Positions 22,678 to 31,183 of a stretch of DNA of 64,000 nucleotides are shown here, piece by piece. This DNA comes from Rubrobacter xylanophilus DSM 9941 (GTDB lineage: Bacteria; Actinomycetota; Rubrobacteria; Rubrobacterales; Rubrobacteraceae). The stretch spans positions 1,778,001 through 1,842,000 of the forward strand of contig NC_008148.1 of NCBI RefSeq assembly GCF_000014185.1, written 5' to 3'. Within the stretch, counting starts at the first letter, position 1. Each line of letters starts with the position of its first letter. Made by a program: the position numbers and the translations under genes. The notes beneath the pieces are model-generated. The model saw only the letters and a list, made by a program, of their open reading frames with translations. It was not told where the DNA came from and ran no database searches.

Positions 22678-23326
22678 TATCGAAGCGGGCCGAGGAGGAG
22701 ACCGCCATCACCGCCATCACCCCGCACTGCACGGGGTCGCTGACGACCAGGTCGGCGGCGTCCGGGACGCTCCCGGCCATGTTCAGCGAGAGGACGATGA
22801 TGCCGCGCTTGCGGATCTCGTAGACCGCCTCGGCCACGTCCCCGCCCATCAGCGCGCCGGCGAGCACCAGCGCCACCGCCCGGGGCAGCCTGGCCACCGC
22901 CCTCACGGCGGCGGCCAGGTTCTCCTCCCCCACGAGGGGGATGGTGTCCACCGAGATCCGCTCGCCCCGGATGTTGTGCCGGTCGGCCTCGGCGACCGCA
23001 CCGACCACCACCTGCCCCACCTGCGCCCCGCCGCCGATCACGATGATCCGCTTGCCGTACACCTTGGCGAAGGAGGGGGCGCGCTCCACCTCCCGCACGA
23101 TGGGCAGGGCCCGCAAGTCCTCGACGAGCACCTCCGGGGAGGAGAGCTCCTCCAGCTCGAAGTAGATGGTGCACTCCCCCGCGCGCCGGTCGGAGATGTC
23201 TATGTAGGTGATGTTGGCCCGGTGCTCGAAGATGACGCCGGTCAGCTCGTGGAGGATGCCCGGCTGGTCGGGGGCCCGCACCACGAGCGCGAAGGGGATC
23301 TCGAGCTGCCGTCCCTCGCCGCTCAT
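22649..23326 (-). CDS. ACT-domain/DUF5612 protein
   Basis: A 225-residue protein. Residues about 8-75 form an ACT domain (FALVVRAPDQPGILHELTGV; ANITYIDISDRRAGECTIYF). The second half (KRIIVIGGGAQVGQVVVGA; RGERISVDTIPLVGEENL; VLAGALMGGDVAEAVYEI; SLNMAGSVPDAADLVVSDP) matches, from memory, an uncharacterised family common in methanogenic archaea (DUF5612). Ligand and reaction are unknown; an amino-acid-binding regulatory role is plausible. It converges on the peroxiredoxin gene with a 29-base overlap. Confidence 0.75.
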   Translation of the reverse strand: MSGEGRQLEIPFALVVRAPDQPGILHELTGVIFEHRANITYIDISDRRAGECTIYFELEELSSPEVLVEDLRALPIVREVERAPSFAKVYGKRIIVIGGGAQVGQVVVGAVAEADRHNIRGERISVDTIPLVGEENLAAAVRAVARLPRAVALVLAGALMGGDVAEAVYEIRKRGIIVLSLNMAGSVPDAADLVVSDPVQCGVMAVMAVSSSARFDISRQRGRRY

Positions 23327-23370
23327 GGCCGGATATTCTAGCCGAGGGCGGAGGGGACGGCGCCCTCGGC

Positions 23371-24555
23371 CTACCCCCCGCCGCCGCTCCCCGCCCCCGG
23401 CAGGCGGTCGTTGGCTATGGTCTCGCCGAAGGGGCCGGTGTTCGCCGCCCGGACCTCCGCCGCGGCGCGGCCGCCCTCCACCGGGAGGAGGGGCATGACG
23501 AGCTCGGCGAAGCGGTAGGCCTCCTCCAGGTGGGGGTAGCCGGAGAGGATGAAGCTGTCTATCCCGATGTCCATGTACTCCCGCATCCTCTCGGCCACCG
23601 TCTCCGGGTCCCCGACGAGGGCGGTCCCCGCCCCGCCGCGCACCAGTCCGACCCCGGCCCAGAGGTTGGGGCTCACCTCCAGCCTGTCGCGCCGGCCGCC
23701 GTGCAGGGCGCTCATCCGGCGCTGGCCCTCGGAGTCCATGCGGGCGAAGATCTTCTGCGCGGAGGCTATGGTCTTTTCGTCGAGGTGGCGGATCAGATCC
23801 TCCGCCGCGGCCCACGCCTCCTCGCCGGTGGGCCGCACGATGACGTGCAGCCGGATGCCGAAGGAGACCTCCCTACCGGCCCGCCGGGCGGCCCGGCGCA
23901 CCCTCTCCACCTTCTCGGCCACCTGCGCGGGCGGCTCGCCCCAGGTGAGGTATTTGTCTATGGTGCTCGCCGCAACGCCGATGGCGGCCTCCGAGGAGCC
24001 GCCGAACCAGAGCGGCGGCCCTCCCTCCTGCACCGGCGGGAAGAGCAGCCGCGCCCCCTCCACCCTGATGTGTCTCCCGGAGAAGTCCACGGTCTCCCCG
24101 GCGAGCAGCCGCCGGTAGACCTCCAGGAACTCCCTGGTGGCCTCGTAGCGCTCCCCGTGGTCGAGGAAGATGCCGTCGCCCCGGTTCTCCACCGGGTCGC
24201 CGCCCGTGACCACGTTTATGAGCACCCTGCCGCCCGAGAGCCGGTCGAGGGTGGCGGTCATCCGCGCCGCCAGGCTCGGCGGCTGGAGCGCCGGCCGGAC
24301 GGCCACCAGATAGCGGAGGCTGCGGGTGAGGGGCACCATGGCGGAGGCGACGACCCACGCGTCCTCGCAGCTCCGGCCCGTGGGCAGCAGGACGCCGTGG
24401 TAGCCGAGGTTGTCCGCGGCCTGGGCTATCTGGCCGAGGTAGCCGAGGTCCACGGCCCGGCCGCCCTCGTTGGTGCCGAGATACCGCCCGTCGCCGTGGG
24501 TGGGCAGAAACCAGAGCACCTTTATCTCGCCTTTGTCTCCGTTCGTCTGGCTCAC
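23371..24555 (-). CDS. ssuD: FMNH2-dependent alkanesulfonate monooxygenase (SsuD-like)
   Basis: A 394-residue luciferase-like monooxygenase. Family segments: [14 protein letters not shown] at the N-terminus, [50 protein letters not shown] and [19 protein letters not shown] at the C-terminus. SsuD releases sulfite from alkanesulfonates to supply sulfur, needing reduced flavin from an SsuE-type reductase; one is encoded at 28755. The GTG at 24555 follows GAGGTTTTTCGAGCC. A Gly-rich C-terminal extension is present. It is the last gene in the organosulfur cluster. Confidence 0.92.
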   Translation of the reverse strand: MSQTNGDKGEIKVLWFLPTHGDGRYLGTNEGGRAVDLGYLGQIAQAADNLGYHGVLLPTGRSCEDAWVVASAMVPLTRSLRYLVAVRPALQPPSLAARMTATLDRLSGGRVLINVVTGGDPVENRGDGIFLDHGERYEATREFLEVYRRLLAGETVDFSGRHIRVEGARLLFPPVQEGGPPLWFGGSSEAAIGVAASTIDKYLTWGEPPAQVAEKVERVRRAARRAGREVSFGIRLHVIVRPTGEEAWAAAEDLIRHLDEKTIASAQKIFARMDSEGQRRMSALHGGRRDRLEVSPNLWAGVGLVRGGAGTALVGDPETVAERMREYMDIGIDSFILSGYPHLEEAYRFAELVMPLLPVEGGRAAAEVRAANTGPFGETIANDRLPGAGSGGGG

Positions 24556-24590
24556 GGCTCGAAAAACCTCCTCAAGAGAACGCCTCGCTC

Positions 24591-25949
24591 TCATCTGACG
24601 GGACGCGCCCCGGCGCGCAGCCGGGCCGTCTTCTCGGCCTCGGGGAAGATGTCCGTACCGCAGGTCTCCCGCAGGGCGAGCACGCAGATCACGCTCAGCA
24701 GCGCCGCCCCGGCCATGTAGCCCGCGAGCAGCCAGGGCCTCCCGCCGCCCTCCGAGAGCAGCCACGTGGCCACCAGCGGGGTCATGCCGCTGGCGAAGAT
24801 CCCGGAGAACTGGTAGACGAACGAGAGGCCGCTGTAGCGCACCCGCGTCTCGAAGAGCTCGGACCAGAAGGAGGCGAGGGTGGCCTCCATCATGGGGTGG
24901 ACGAGCCCGAACGCCACGACCAGCGCGAGCATGGCGGGCGCCACCCGCCCGGTGCCGAGCAGCAGAAAGGAGGGGAGGGCGAAGAGCCCGAAGAGACCGG
25001 CCCCCGCCCCGAAGACCGGGCGCCGCCCCACGCGGTCCGAGAGCGCGCCGCAGAGGGGCGTGAGCGCGCAGTTGAGCACCGCGGCCACCGAGACGCACAG
25101 CAGCGCCGCCGGGCGGCTCATGCCGAGCGCGCCCGCGAGGTAGGAGATGACGAAGGCGCCGTAGATGTTGAAGGAGACGCCCTCGGCGAACCGGGTGCCC
25201 ACGCCGAGCAGAAGCTCCCGCGGGTGGGTCCGGAGGAGCTCCAGAAAGGGGACCCGCGCCTCCTGCCGCGCCTCGCTCAGCCTGAGGAAGGCCGGGCTCT
25301 CCAGCACCTGCAGCCGGATGTACGCCCCGACGGCGACCAGCACGGCGCTGAAGAGAAACGCCAGCCTCCAGCCCCAGCCGAGGAACTGCTCCTCCGTGAG
25401 GGACACCGAGAGCAGGGTGAAGGCCGAGGTGCCGAGCAAGAGCCCCGCCGGCACCCCCACCTGCGGCCAGCTCCCGTAGAAGCCGCGCCGCACGCGGGGC
25501 GCGTGCTCGACGGCCATCAAGACCGCCCCGCCCCACTCGCCCCCGAGCCCTATCCCCTGCACCACCCGCAGGGCGAGCAGCAGCGCCGGGGCCCAGAGCC
25601 CCACCTGCCCGTAGGTCGGCAGAAGCCCGATGAGGAAGGTGGCGACCCCCATGACGAGGAGCGTAAGCACCAGCATCCGCTTGCGCCCGATGCGGTCGCC
25701 GAAGTGCCCGAAGACGAGCCCCCCTACGGGGCGCGCCACGAAGCCCGCCGCGAAGGTGGCGTAGGCCGCGAGCGTCCCCGCGGTGGGGTTCCCCTCCGGG
25801 AAGAAGAGCCGGTTGAAGACCAGCCCGGCGGCCGTCCCGTACAGGAAGAAGTCATACCACTCGATGGTGGCCCCCACCGCGCTGGCCAGGGCCACCCGGC
25901 GGACGGAGGAGTCCCCCGCCGCCCCTTTCTTCTCTGCGCTGCCCATCAC
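24591..25949 (-). CDS. MFS transporter of the metabolite:H+ symporter (MHS) family
   Basis: A 452-residue, 12-TM carrier. MHS signatures: [21 protein letters not shown] in helix 1, [17 protein letters not shown] in loop 2-3, and [18 protein letters not shown] in helix 4. Relatives import organic acids, betaines, shikimate or sulfonate-like anions. In this cluster it probably takes up an organosulfur compound. Its ATG overlaps the stop of the FAD/NAD(P) protein gene (ATGA, 25946-25949), implying co-translation. Substrate is inferred only from context. Confidence 0.88.
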   Translation of the reverse strand: MMGSAEKKGAAGDSSVRRVALASAVGATIEWYDFFLYGTAAGLVFNRLFFPEGNPTAGTLAAYATFAAGFVARPVGGLVFGHFGDRIGRKRMLVLTLLVMGVATFLIGLLPTYGQVGLWAPALLLALRVVQGIGLGGEWGGAVLMAVEHAPRVRRGFYGSWPQVGVPAGLLLGTSAFTLLSVSLTEEQFLGWGWRLAFLFSAVLVAVGAYIRLQVLESPAFLRLSEARQEARVPFLELLRTHPRELLLGVGTRFAEGVSFNIYGAFVISYLAGALGMSRPAALLCVSVAAVLNCALTPLCGALSDRVGRRPVFGAGAGLFGLFALPSFLLLGTGRVAPAMLALVVAFGLVHPMMEATLASFWSELFETRVRYSGLSFVYQFSGIFASGMTPLVATWLLSEGGGRPWLLAGYMAGAALLSVICVLALRETCGTDIFPEAEKTARLRAGARPVR

Positions 25950-27370
25950 CCTCCCCCTCTCCGGAGATCCGGGAGCAGGCGCGCGGAGGGCCCCGCCGCT
26001 CCGCCCCCGAGCAAAACGGCGGCGAGCCGGGCGGCCTGCTCCCGGATCTCCGGTATGGCGATCGTCTCCCAGAGCCGCCCCTTGCGCAGCGGCCCGATTG
26101 CGTACAGCCTACCCGAGGCCTCGCCCCGGGCGTCGATGAGCTCCCCCTCCTCGCCGGTGTCCAGCCCGAGCCCGAGCGGGCCGGGGCGGGCCAGGCCCTC
26201 CGAGAGCAGGGACCTCACGAGCGGGTGGCGCACGCGCCGCAGGTCCGTCTCGGGGGCGGTGCAGTTGACGACGCAGCCGACGCGGAGGCTCCTGGCCCCG
26301 CCGCCGCGGAGCGAGATCTCCACCTCCACCCCCCTCCCGGCCTCGCGGCAACATCTCACCCGGCCCGCCATGACGACGAGCCGGCCCTCCTCGCGCATCG
26401 CGCGCACCCTCTCCCCCACCTCCGGGGCGACCCGGTGGCGGTGCACCTCCCAGTAGGGCTGGACGTGCCGCAGAAAGCGGCGGCGCTCGGCCTCGGGGAG
26501 CGAGGCCCAGAGCCCCTGGACCTCCGGCCGGAGGGCCTCGACCACCCCGTGCCAGTCCCGGCCGCGCCCGCCGGCCCGCGCCGCCTCCTCCCTCACCCTC
26601 CGGAAGAGGCAGGAGATCCGGGCGGCCTCCGGGTCGCCCGGCGAGACGAAGCGCGGGTAGGGAGGGGAGATTACGTCCGGCCGGTAGGGATTCGGCACCA
26701 GACCGCGCCGGGACACCGCATAGACCGGCCCTGCGTGGCCGCGCTCCTGCAGCGCGATAGCCACGTCTATCGCCGTCAGGCTGGTCCCCACGAGAAGGAC
26801 CGGCGCCTCCTCGGGCACCCGGTCGAGCGCCCCGGGGGCCCAGGCGTCGGGCACGTGGCGCGGTCCGCGCATGAAGGAGGGGCTCCCGAGCGGGAGGCTG
26901 CGCGGCGGGAAGTTCCCCAGGGCGAGCGCCACGCGTCCGGCCGCAAGCCCCCGCCCGCCGGCGAGCCGGACGCGGAAGACGCCGTCCCCGCCGGCCTCTA
27001 TCCCCACCGCCTCGCCGCGCACGTATTCCAGGGTCGCCCCGGAGGAAAGGGCGGCCTCCTCCAGCACCTCCTCCAGGTAGGCCCCGTAGAGCCGCCTCGG
27101 CGCGAAGGTCTCCGGGCGCGCCCCGGGCATCGGCCCCGAGCGCAGCCACCGGACGAAGTGGCCGGGGTCCTCGGGGAAGGCGCTCATGTTGAGCGCCGGC
27201 ACGTTGAGCAGGTGGCCCGGGGAGCGCGTCGAGTAGGCGACCCCCCGCCCGGCCCCGGGGCGGCGCTCCACCAGAAAGAGGCGCAGGCCGTCCGCCGACG
27301 GGTGCCGCAGCAGCCGGGCGGCGAGGAGCGTCCCGCTCGCCCCCGCCCCGATCACGGCGACGGCCGTCAC
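25946..27370 (-). CDS. FAD/NAD(P)-binding protein (FAD-NAD(P) family)
   Basis: A 474-residue flavoprotein-like protein. The N-terminal dinucleotide motif is VAVIGAGASGTLLAARLL; RPGAGRGVAYSTRSPGHLLNVPALNMSAF is diagnostic of the FAD-NAD(P) family (pfam13454), many members of which sit in sulfur or siderophore clusters and are uncharacterised. A second nucleotide motif is VLLVGTSLTAIDVAIAL. The C-terminus shows AIGPLRKGRLWETIAIPEIREQ. Its 3' end overlaps the transporter gene and its 5' end overlaps the RibA-like gene by four bases each. Perhaps an accessory oxidase or monooxygenase for the sulfur module. Confidence 0.8.
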   Translation of the reverse strand: MTAVAVIGAGASGTLLAARLLRHPSADGLRLFLVERRPGAGRGVAYSTRSPGHLLNVPALNMSAFPEDPGHFVRWLRSGPMPGARPETFAPRRLYGAYLEEVLEEAALSSGATLEYVRGEAVGIEAGGDGVFRVRLAGGRGLAAGRVALALGNFPPRSLPLGSPSFMRGPRHVPDAWAPGALDRVPEEAPVLLVGTSLTAIDVAIALQERGHAGPVYAVSRRGLVPNPYRPDVISPPYPRFVSPGDPEAARISCLFRRVREEAARAGGRGRDWHGVVEALRPEVQGLWASLPEAERRRFLRHVQPYWEVHRHRVAPEVGERVRAMREEGRLVVMAGRVRCCREAGRGVEVEISLRGGGARSLRVGCVVNCTAPETDLRRVRHPLVRSLLSEGLARPGPLGLGLDTGEEGELIDARGEASGRLYAIGPLRKGRLWETIAIPEIREQAARLAAVLLGGGAAGPSARLLPDLRRGGG

Positions 27371-27825
27371 GAGCCCAGAACCTCCCCCACCGGGAGCAGC
27401 CGCACGCTCCGGAGCCCCAGATCCTCGAAGATGGCCGCCCCCACCGCGCAGGCGCCCTCCCCGTCTTTAGGGCAGCCGGCCCCGGAAGCGGGGGCCCCTC
27501 CCCCGCGCGCCACGTAGGCGATCACGCCGCGCCCCTCCCTCTGCGCCCGCTGCATGGCCCCCTCGAGGAGGGCGCCGCAGCCGCAGCCCAGGGAGCCGAA
27601 CGCCTCCCCGAGGAGGCAAGAGCGGTGGATGTGGGCGAAGACCCGGCCCCGGCCCCGCACCTCCCCCGCCACGAGCGCCAGGTGAGCGCGCCCGTCGACC
27701 GCATCCCGGTAGGCCACGACCCGGAACTCCCCGAAGCGCGTCGGGAGCCGGGCCTCGGCCTCGCGGCGCAGCCGCGGGCCGCCGGCGGCCGGAAGCGCCT
27801 CAGGCCTCGCCCCCGCAAGGCTCAA
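27367..27825 (-). CDS. Shortened RibA-like (GTP cyclohydrolase II-like) protein
   Basis: A 152-residue protein. LPTRFGEFRVVAYRD, HLALVAG and HRSCLLGEAFGSLGCGCGALLE match the N-terminal half of GTP cyclohydrolase II, and Cys70, Cys81 and Cys83 reproduce the zinc spacing (11 and 2) of E. coli Cys54, Cys65, Cys67. EGRGVIAYV also fits. Then the usual middle part (about 60 residues with the GTP-binding arginine and catalytic tyrosine region) is replaced by a short insert with CPKDGEGAC before GAAIFEDLGLRSVRLL. The TTG start (27825) overlaps the flavin reductase stop (TTGA). Cyclohydrolase activity is doubtful; a flavin- or nucleotide-binding role in the sulfur cluster is possible. Confidence 0.7.
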   Translation of the reverse strand: MSLAGARPEALPAAGGPRLRREAEARLPTRFGEFRVVAYRDAVDGRAHLALVAGEVRGRGRVFAHIHRSCLLGEAFGSLGCGCGALLEGAMQRAQREGRGVIAYVARGGGAPASGAGCPKDGEGACAVGAAIFEDLGLRSVRLLPVGEVLGS

Positions 27826-28361
27826 GAGGCCGCCTCCAGCACCCGGCGCCACCCGGCGAACCTCCGCTCCCCGTAGACCAGCGGGGACGCCTCGCCTCCG
27901 GCGCTGGCCCCCTCGAGCGCCAGCCCGACGAGCACCAGGTGGTCCCCGGCCTCGAGCTCGCGCCACAGCCGGCACGCTACGTAGGCCAGGCTGCAGCCCT
28001 CGAGCACCGGCCCGCCCTGGGGGCACCGCCCGGGGGCCCGGTGCGCGAGCCCCTCGAACTTCCCGGCCCCCTTCGAGGCGAAGCGCAGCGCGAGGTCCGC
28101 GTGCTCCGCCGCCAGGAAGTTGACCGTGTAGCCGCCGCTCGACCGGATGGCGGGCAGGGTCTCGGACTCCCTGTCCACGCAGACCAGCACCAGCGGCGGG
28201 GAGAGCGAGACCGGGCAGAACGCGCTGACCGTAAGGCCGCGCGGCTCTCCCCCGTCCCCGTAGGCGGTCACCACCGTAACCCCCGCCGGGAAGCGGGACA
28301 TGATCCCCCTGAACAGCTCCGGCGTCACCCTTCCGGAGCCCGCACGCAGGGTCCCGGGCAT
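27822..28361 (-). CDS. Flavin reductase (FMN-binding split-barrel, HpaC/DIM6 family)
   Basis: A 179-residue flavin reductase: FRGIMSRFPAGVTVVTA at the N-terminus, LTVSAFCPVSLSPPLVLVCVD, the IRSSGGYTVNFLA segment, and DHLVLVGLALEG with PLVYGERRFAGW at the end. Such proteins make FMNH2 or FADH2 for two-component monooxygenases. In this cluster it could serve the SsuD- and SfnG-like enzymes in parallel with the SsuE-like reductase. It is coupled to the RibA-like gene by a TTGA overlap. ATG start at 28361. Confidence 0.88.
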   Translation of the reverse strand: MPGTLRAGSGRVTPELFRGIMSRFPAGVTVVTAYGDGGEPRGLTVSAFCPVSLSPPLVLVCVDRESETLPAIRSSGGYTVNFLAAEHADLALRFASKGAGKFEGLAHRAPGRCPQGGPVLEGCSLAYVACRLWRELEAGDHLVLVGLALEGASAGGEASPLVYGERRFAGWRRVLEAAS

Positions 28362-28422
28362 GGCCGGCTCACCTCCTCCTGTCTCGCCTGCTCGTCTCCT
28401 CCGAAGGGGCGCGAGAGGACCA

Positions 28423-28758
28423 TCAAGGGTCCCCGCCGCGGTAGCGGCGCAGCCTCTCGCGCTCCTCCTCGTCGTCGTAGGGGGTCTCCGTGTCCAGCCC
28501 CACGCCGCCGAGCTCCCTGGGGAAGGCGTTCGCGGGGGGCTGGTGCTTCTCGGGGAGCCTCTCGTAGAGCGCCCGGGCCTCCGCGGGGGTCAGAACCTCG
28601 AGCTCGTCCCGCTCGCCGTGGCGCTGGACGAAGTAGCCCGAGTTGTGCGCCCGGAAGAGGTAGACGCCCCCCGCCGCGTCGGAGGCGAGCAGGCGGGCGA
28701 GCGCCGTGCGGTAGCGCTCCCCGTCCACGACCGCGCTCATCGTCTTGAAGCCGCTCAA
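28423..28758 (-). CDS. Hypothetical protein in the organosulfur operon
   Basis: A 111-residue, hydrophilic, acidic protein (VYLFRAHNSGYFVQRHG; LTPAEARALYERLPEKHQP; ETPYDDEEERERLRRYRGG). No signal, membrane segment or known motif is seen. The TTG at 28758 overlaps the stop of the SsuE-like gene (TTGA), with GGGGAGA upstream; an in-frame ATG at 28740 is an alternative. Proteins of this size with a YFVQRHGERDELEVLT-like strand pattern are often found beside luciferase-like monooxygenases, but I do not recognise a named family. Confidence 0.65.
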   Translation of the reverse strand: MSGFKTMSAVVDGERYRTALARLLASDAAGGVYLFRAHNSGYFVQRHGERDELEVLTPAEARALYERLPEKHQPPANAFPRELGGVGLDTETPYDDEEERERLRRYRGGDP

Positions 28759-29360
28759 CTCTCCCCCTCTCCGGTCTCGAACGGCGTCCGCCGTTCTATC
28801 GTCGGGGCCGAAGCGCCCACGAGGGGCCCGCGCTGCCGCTCGCAGAAGGCCACCACCGCCTCGGCCAGCTTCTCCAGCTCCCGGATCACGCCGCGGTCCA
28901 CCAGCTCTCCGCCGTCGAAGTGCTCGTTCTTGGCGTAGACGGCGCCGGGCAGGGCGTGGGCCTGGAAGAAACCCACGAGGGGCTTCAGCTCGTGCTCTAT
29001 GGCCAGGTAGTGGTGGTCGCTGCCCGCGGTGGCGACGAGCCCCACCGGCTTGCCCAGGAGAGCGTCGTTCGGCAGCAAGTCGAAGAGGTTCTTCAGGATG
29101 CCGGTGTAGGTGGCCCGGTAGATGGGGGTGCCCACCACGAGCGCGTCGGCCTCCACCACCTTGTCGATGACCCGGCGGGTGTCCCCCTCGTAGAGGGAGG
29201 GGTCGCGGCCGTCGCAGAACACGAGGTCGTAGTCCACGAGGCTCAGCACCTCCGCCTCCACCGCCGGGTGCCGCTCCGCCGCGTGGCGGACGGCCGTCTC
29301 CACCGCGGCGAGGGTTTTGGACCGGGAGCTGGGGCTCCCGGAGATGCCGATGAGCTTCAC
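28755..29360 (-). CDS. ssuE: NAD(P)H-dependent FMN reductase (SsuE/MsuE-like)
   Basis: A 201-residue flavodoxin-like reductase. The phosphate-binding loop is GISGSPSSRSKTLAAVE; VVGTPIYRATYTGILKNLFDLLP is the family signature, followed by KPVGLVATAGSDHHYLAIE, typical of the SsuE branch. It would provide FMNH2 to SsuD and to the SfnG-like enzyme immediately upstream. GTG start at 29360 with AAAGGAGGTCTCTC. It is 50 bases downstream of the SfnG-like gene. Confidence 0.92.
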   Translation of the reverse strand: MKLIGISGSPSSRSKTLAAVETAVRHAAERHPAVEAEVLSLVDYDLVFCDGRDPSLYEGDTRRVIDKVVEADALVVGTPIYRATYTGILKNLFDLLPNDALLGKPVGLVATAGSDHHYLAIEHELKPLVGFFQAHALPGAVYAKNEHFDGGELVDRGVIRELEKLAEAVVAFCERQRGPLVGASAPTIERRTPFETGEGES

Positions 29361-29410
29361 CGGAGAGAGACCTCCTTTCTCTTCTCTGGAGCGGGCGCGT
29401 ACGCCGGCCA

Positions 29411-30592
29411 TCAGCGGGCGCGCCCCGCGGCGTAGGAGCCGTTGCGGCGGGCCTCCTCCCGCTCGCGCACCAGGGGGATGACCTTTCTCCCGAACTGCTC
29501 GAGCTCCCAGTCGTAGTGCAGGAAGCCGCAGAGGATGATGTCTACGCCGAGGTCTTTGAGCTCCAGGATCCTCTCGGCCACCTGCTCGGGGGTGCCGATA
29601 AGCCCGGTCTTGAAGCCGTCGTTGTACTGGACTAGGTCCTCGAAGGAGGAGTCGGCCCACATCCCCTCCCCCTCCCTGGAGGAGCGCCCCGCCGCCTTGG
29701 TGGCCTCGCCGAAGCCCTTGACGGCCTCCACGTCGGCGTTCGCGACGATCTCCCTGAGCGTCTCGACGGCCTCGTCCTCGGTGTCGCGCACGATGGCGAA
29801 CCCGTTGGCCCCGAACTTCAGCTCGCGCGGGTCGCGCCCGGCGGCCTCCGCGGCGGCGCGCGCGTCGGCGATGATCTCCCGGAAGCCCCGGTTGGTGTTG
29901 CCGTTCATGAACAGCACGTCCGAGACGCACCCGGCCATCCTGCGGGCGGCCTTGGAGTTGCCGCCCTGGAAGACGGGGATGCGGTGGACGGGCTTGGGCA
30001 GCATCGGGGCCTCTTCGAGGGTGTAGAAGGCCCCGTAGAAGTCGAAGACGTCCTCCGTCCACATGCCCTTGAGCACCCGGACAAACTCCTCGGAGCGCCG
30101 GTAGCGCTCGTCGTGCTCGAGCCAGGGCAGCCCGTAGCCGGTGAACTCGCTCCTGAACCAGCCGCTCACGACGTTGATCGCCGTCCTGCCGCCGCTGACC
30201 ACGTCCAGCGAGGCCTGCATCTTCGCCACCACCCCCGGGTGCCACAGCCCCGGATGCACGGCGGTGATGAGGTGCAGCCGCTCGGTGTGGGCCAGGATCT
30301 GGGAGGAGATGACGAACGCCTCGTGCTGGTGGTCGGCGCCGTAGCTGGCGAACCACCTCGTCTGCGAGAGGGCTGCGGCGAACCCGTTCTCCTCGGCGAC
30401 CTTCGCGTAGCGCAGGTTGGACTCGAGGTCCCACCCGGTCTGCATGGGCAGGGTGGTGATCACGAGCCCCCCGGAGACGTTGGGCACCCAGTAGGCGAAC
30501 TGGACCTCTCCCCCATCGCTCTCCTCCCACCACCCCGGAGCGGGCAGCGGGTTCTCGGCGTTGGTCAAGAGCCTCGGATATGCCGGCGCCAT
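29411..30592 (-). CDS. sfnG: Dimethylsulfone monooxygenase-like (SfnG) flavin enzyme
   Basis: A 393-residue luciferase-like monooxygenase. FAYWVPNVSGGLVITTLPM and TGWDLESNLRYAKVAEENG near the N-terminus and HPGLWHPGVVAKM, INVVSGWFRSEFTGYGLPWL and VFQGGNSKAARRMAG in the body resemble SfnG, which converts dimethylsulfone to methanesulfinate. This would extend the sulfur range of the cluster from alkanesulfonates to sulfones. ATG at 30592 with AAAGGAGGCTTTCG. A tiny TS-N gene precedes it by 26 bases. The family contains other sulfonate monooxygenases, so substrate identity is moderately certain. Confidence 0.88.
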   Translation of the reverse strand: MAPAYPRLLTNAENPLPAPGWWEESDGGEVQFAYWVPNVSGGLVITTLPMQTGWDLESNLRYAKVAEENGFAAALSQTRWFASYGADHQHEAFVISSQILAHTERLHLITAVHPGLWHPGVVAKMQASLDVVSGGRTAINVVSGWFRSEFTGYGLPWLEHDERYRRSEEFVRVLKGMWTEDVFDFYGAFYTLEEAPMLPKPVHRIPVFQGGNSKAARRMAGCVSDVLFMNGNTNRGFREIIADARAAAEAAGRDPRELKFGANGFAIVRDTEDEAVETLREIVANADVEAVKGFGEATKAAGRSSREGEGMWADSSFEDLVQYNDGFKTGLIGTPEQVAERILELKDLGVDIILCGFLHYDWELEQFGRKVIPLVREREEARRNGSYAAGRAR

Positions 30593-30618
30593 GGCCTCGA
30601 AAGCCTCCTTTCTCTCTT

Positions 30619-30795
30619 TCAGGTCCAGATCCTCTTAGGGGTCCCGATGCCCCTCTCTCGCAGGTACTCGACGGCCCGGGCGACGTCTCCCCCCGCCGCC
30701 TCCAGCGCCTTTCTGCAGTCGATCGCGCCGGCCCCCGTCTGCCTGCGGACCGCCTTTACCTGCTCCCCCGTTATCTGCTTGCGTTCCCCGCTCAA
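30619..30795 (-). CDS. Orphan EF-Ts N-terminal (TS-N/UBA-like) domain protein
   Basis: A 58-residue protein consisting of little more than the TS-N domain: ITGEQVKAVRRQTGAGAIDC, then RKALEAAGGDVARAVEYLRE, then RG. In elongation factor Ts this three-helix domain contacts EF-Tu. Here it stands alone with an eight-residue basic tail (GTPKRIWT). The TTG at 30795 follows GAGGAGGTGTGTCC. It is the first gene before the SfnG-like gene on the same strand, so it may be the leader gene of the organosulfur operon. Its function there is unknown. Confidence 0.75.
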   Translation of the reverse strand: MSGERKQITGEQVKAVRRQTGAGAIDCRKALEAAGGDVARAVEYLRERGIGTPKRIWT

Positions 30796-31183
30796 AGGAC
30801 ACACCTCCTCCCCACCGAAACCACAGCGCAACCAGGAAGACCCGCCCCGAGGCGCCCGCAAGGGAGCGCCGCAGAGCGCGCCGCAGAAGAAGACCCCGCA
30901 CGCCCCCGCAGAACGGGGGCTATAATCAAACGAGTCAAAGGAACCCCCTTTGACGCCGGCCGGAGCACCCCGCACTGGGTTTGGCGACGCGGAGCGAGGC
31001 GCTCCGGCTTATCTCCTTTTTTACAACTTTTCCTACTTATTTAGTTCTCTATCCACGGCCGTTTACCTTAAGCCACGATCCGGGGGGTGTCAACCGCTTC
31101 GGGGGTGTTTTTTCGAAGGTTCGACGGGGCAAAGAGAGCCGGGGACAGGAGAAGAGAGGCGAGGCGGGAAGGGGGCCGAGGCG
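30796..31183. other. Intergenic region between the organosulfur operon and fpg
   Basis: Divergent intergenic stretch of 388 bases with no convincing gene. It contains an AT-richer block (about 31010-31080, with TTTTTTACAACTTTTCC) that stands out from the surroundings and may hold promoters. TATAAT at 30921-30926 on the plus strand has no good minus 35 partner. AGTCAA repeats near 30935 might give a minus-strand minus 35 box. No inverted repeat of note was found by eye. Confidence 0.3.
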
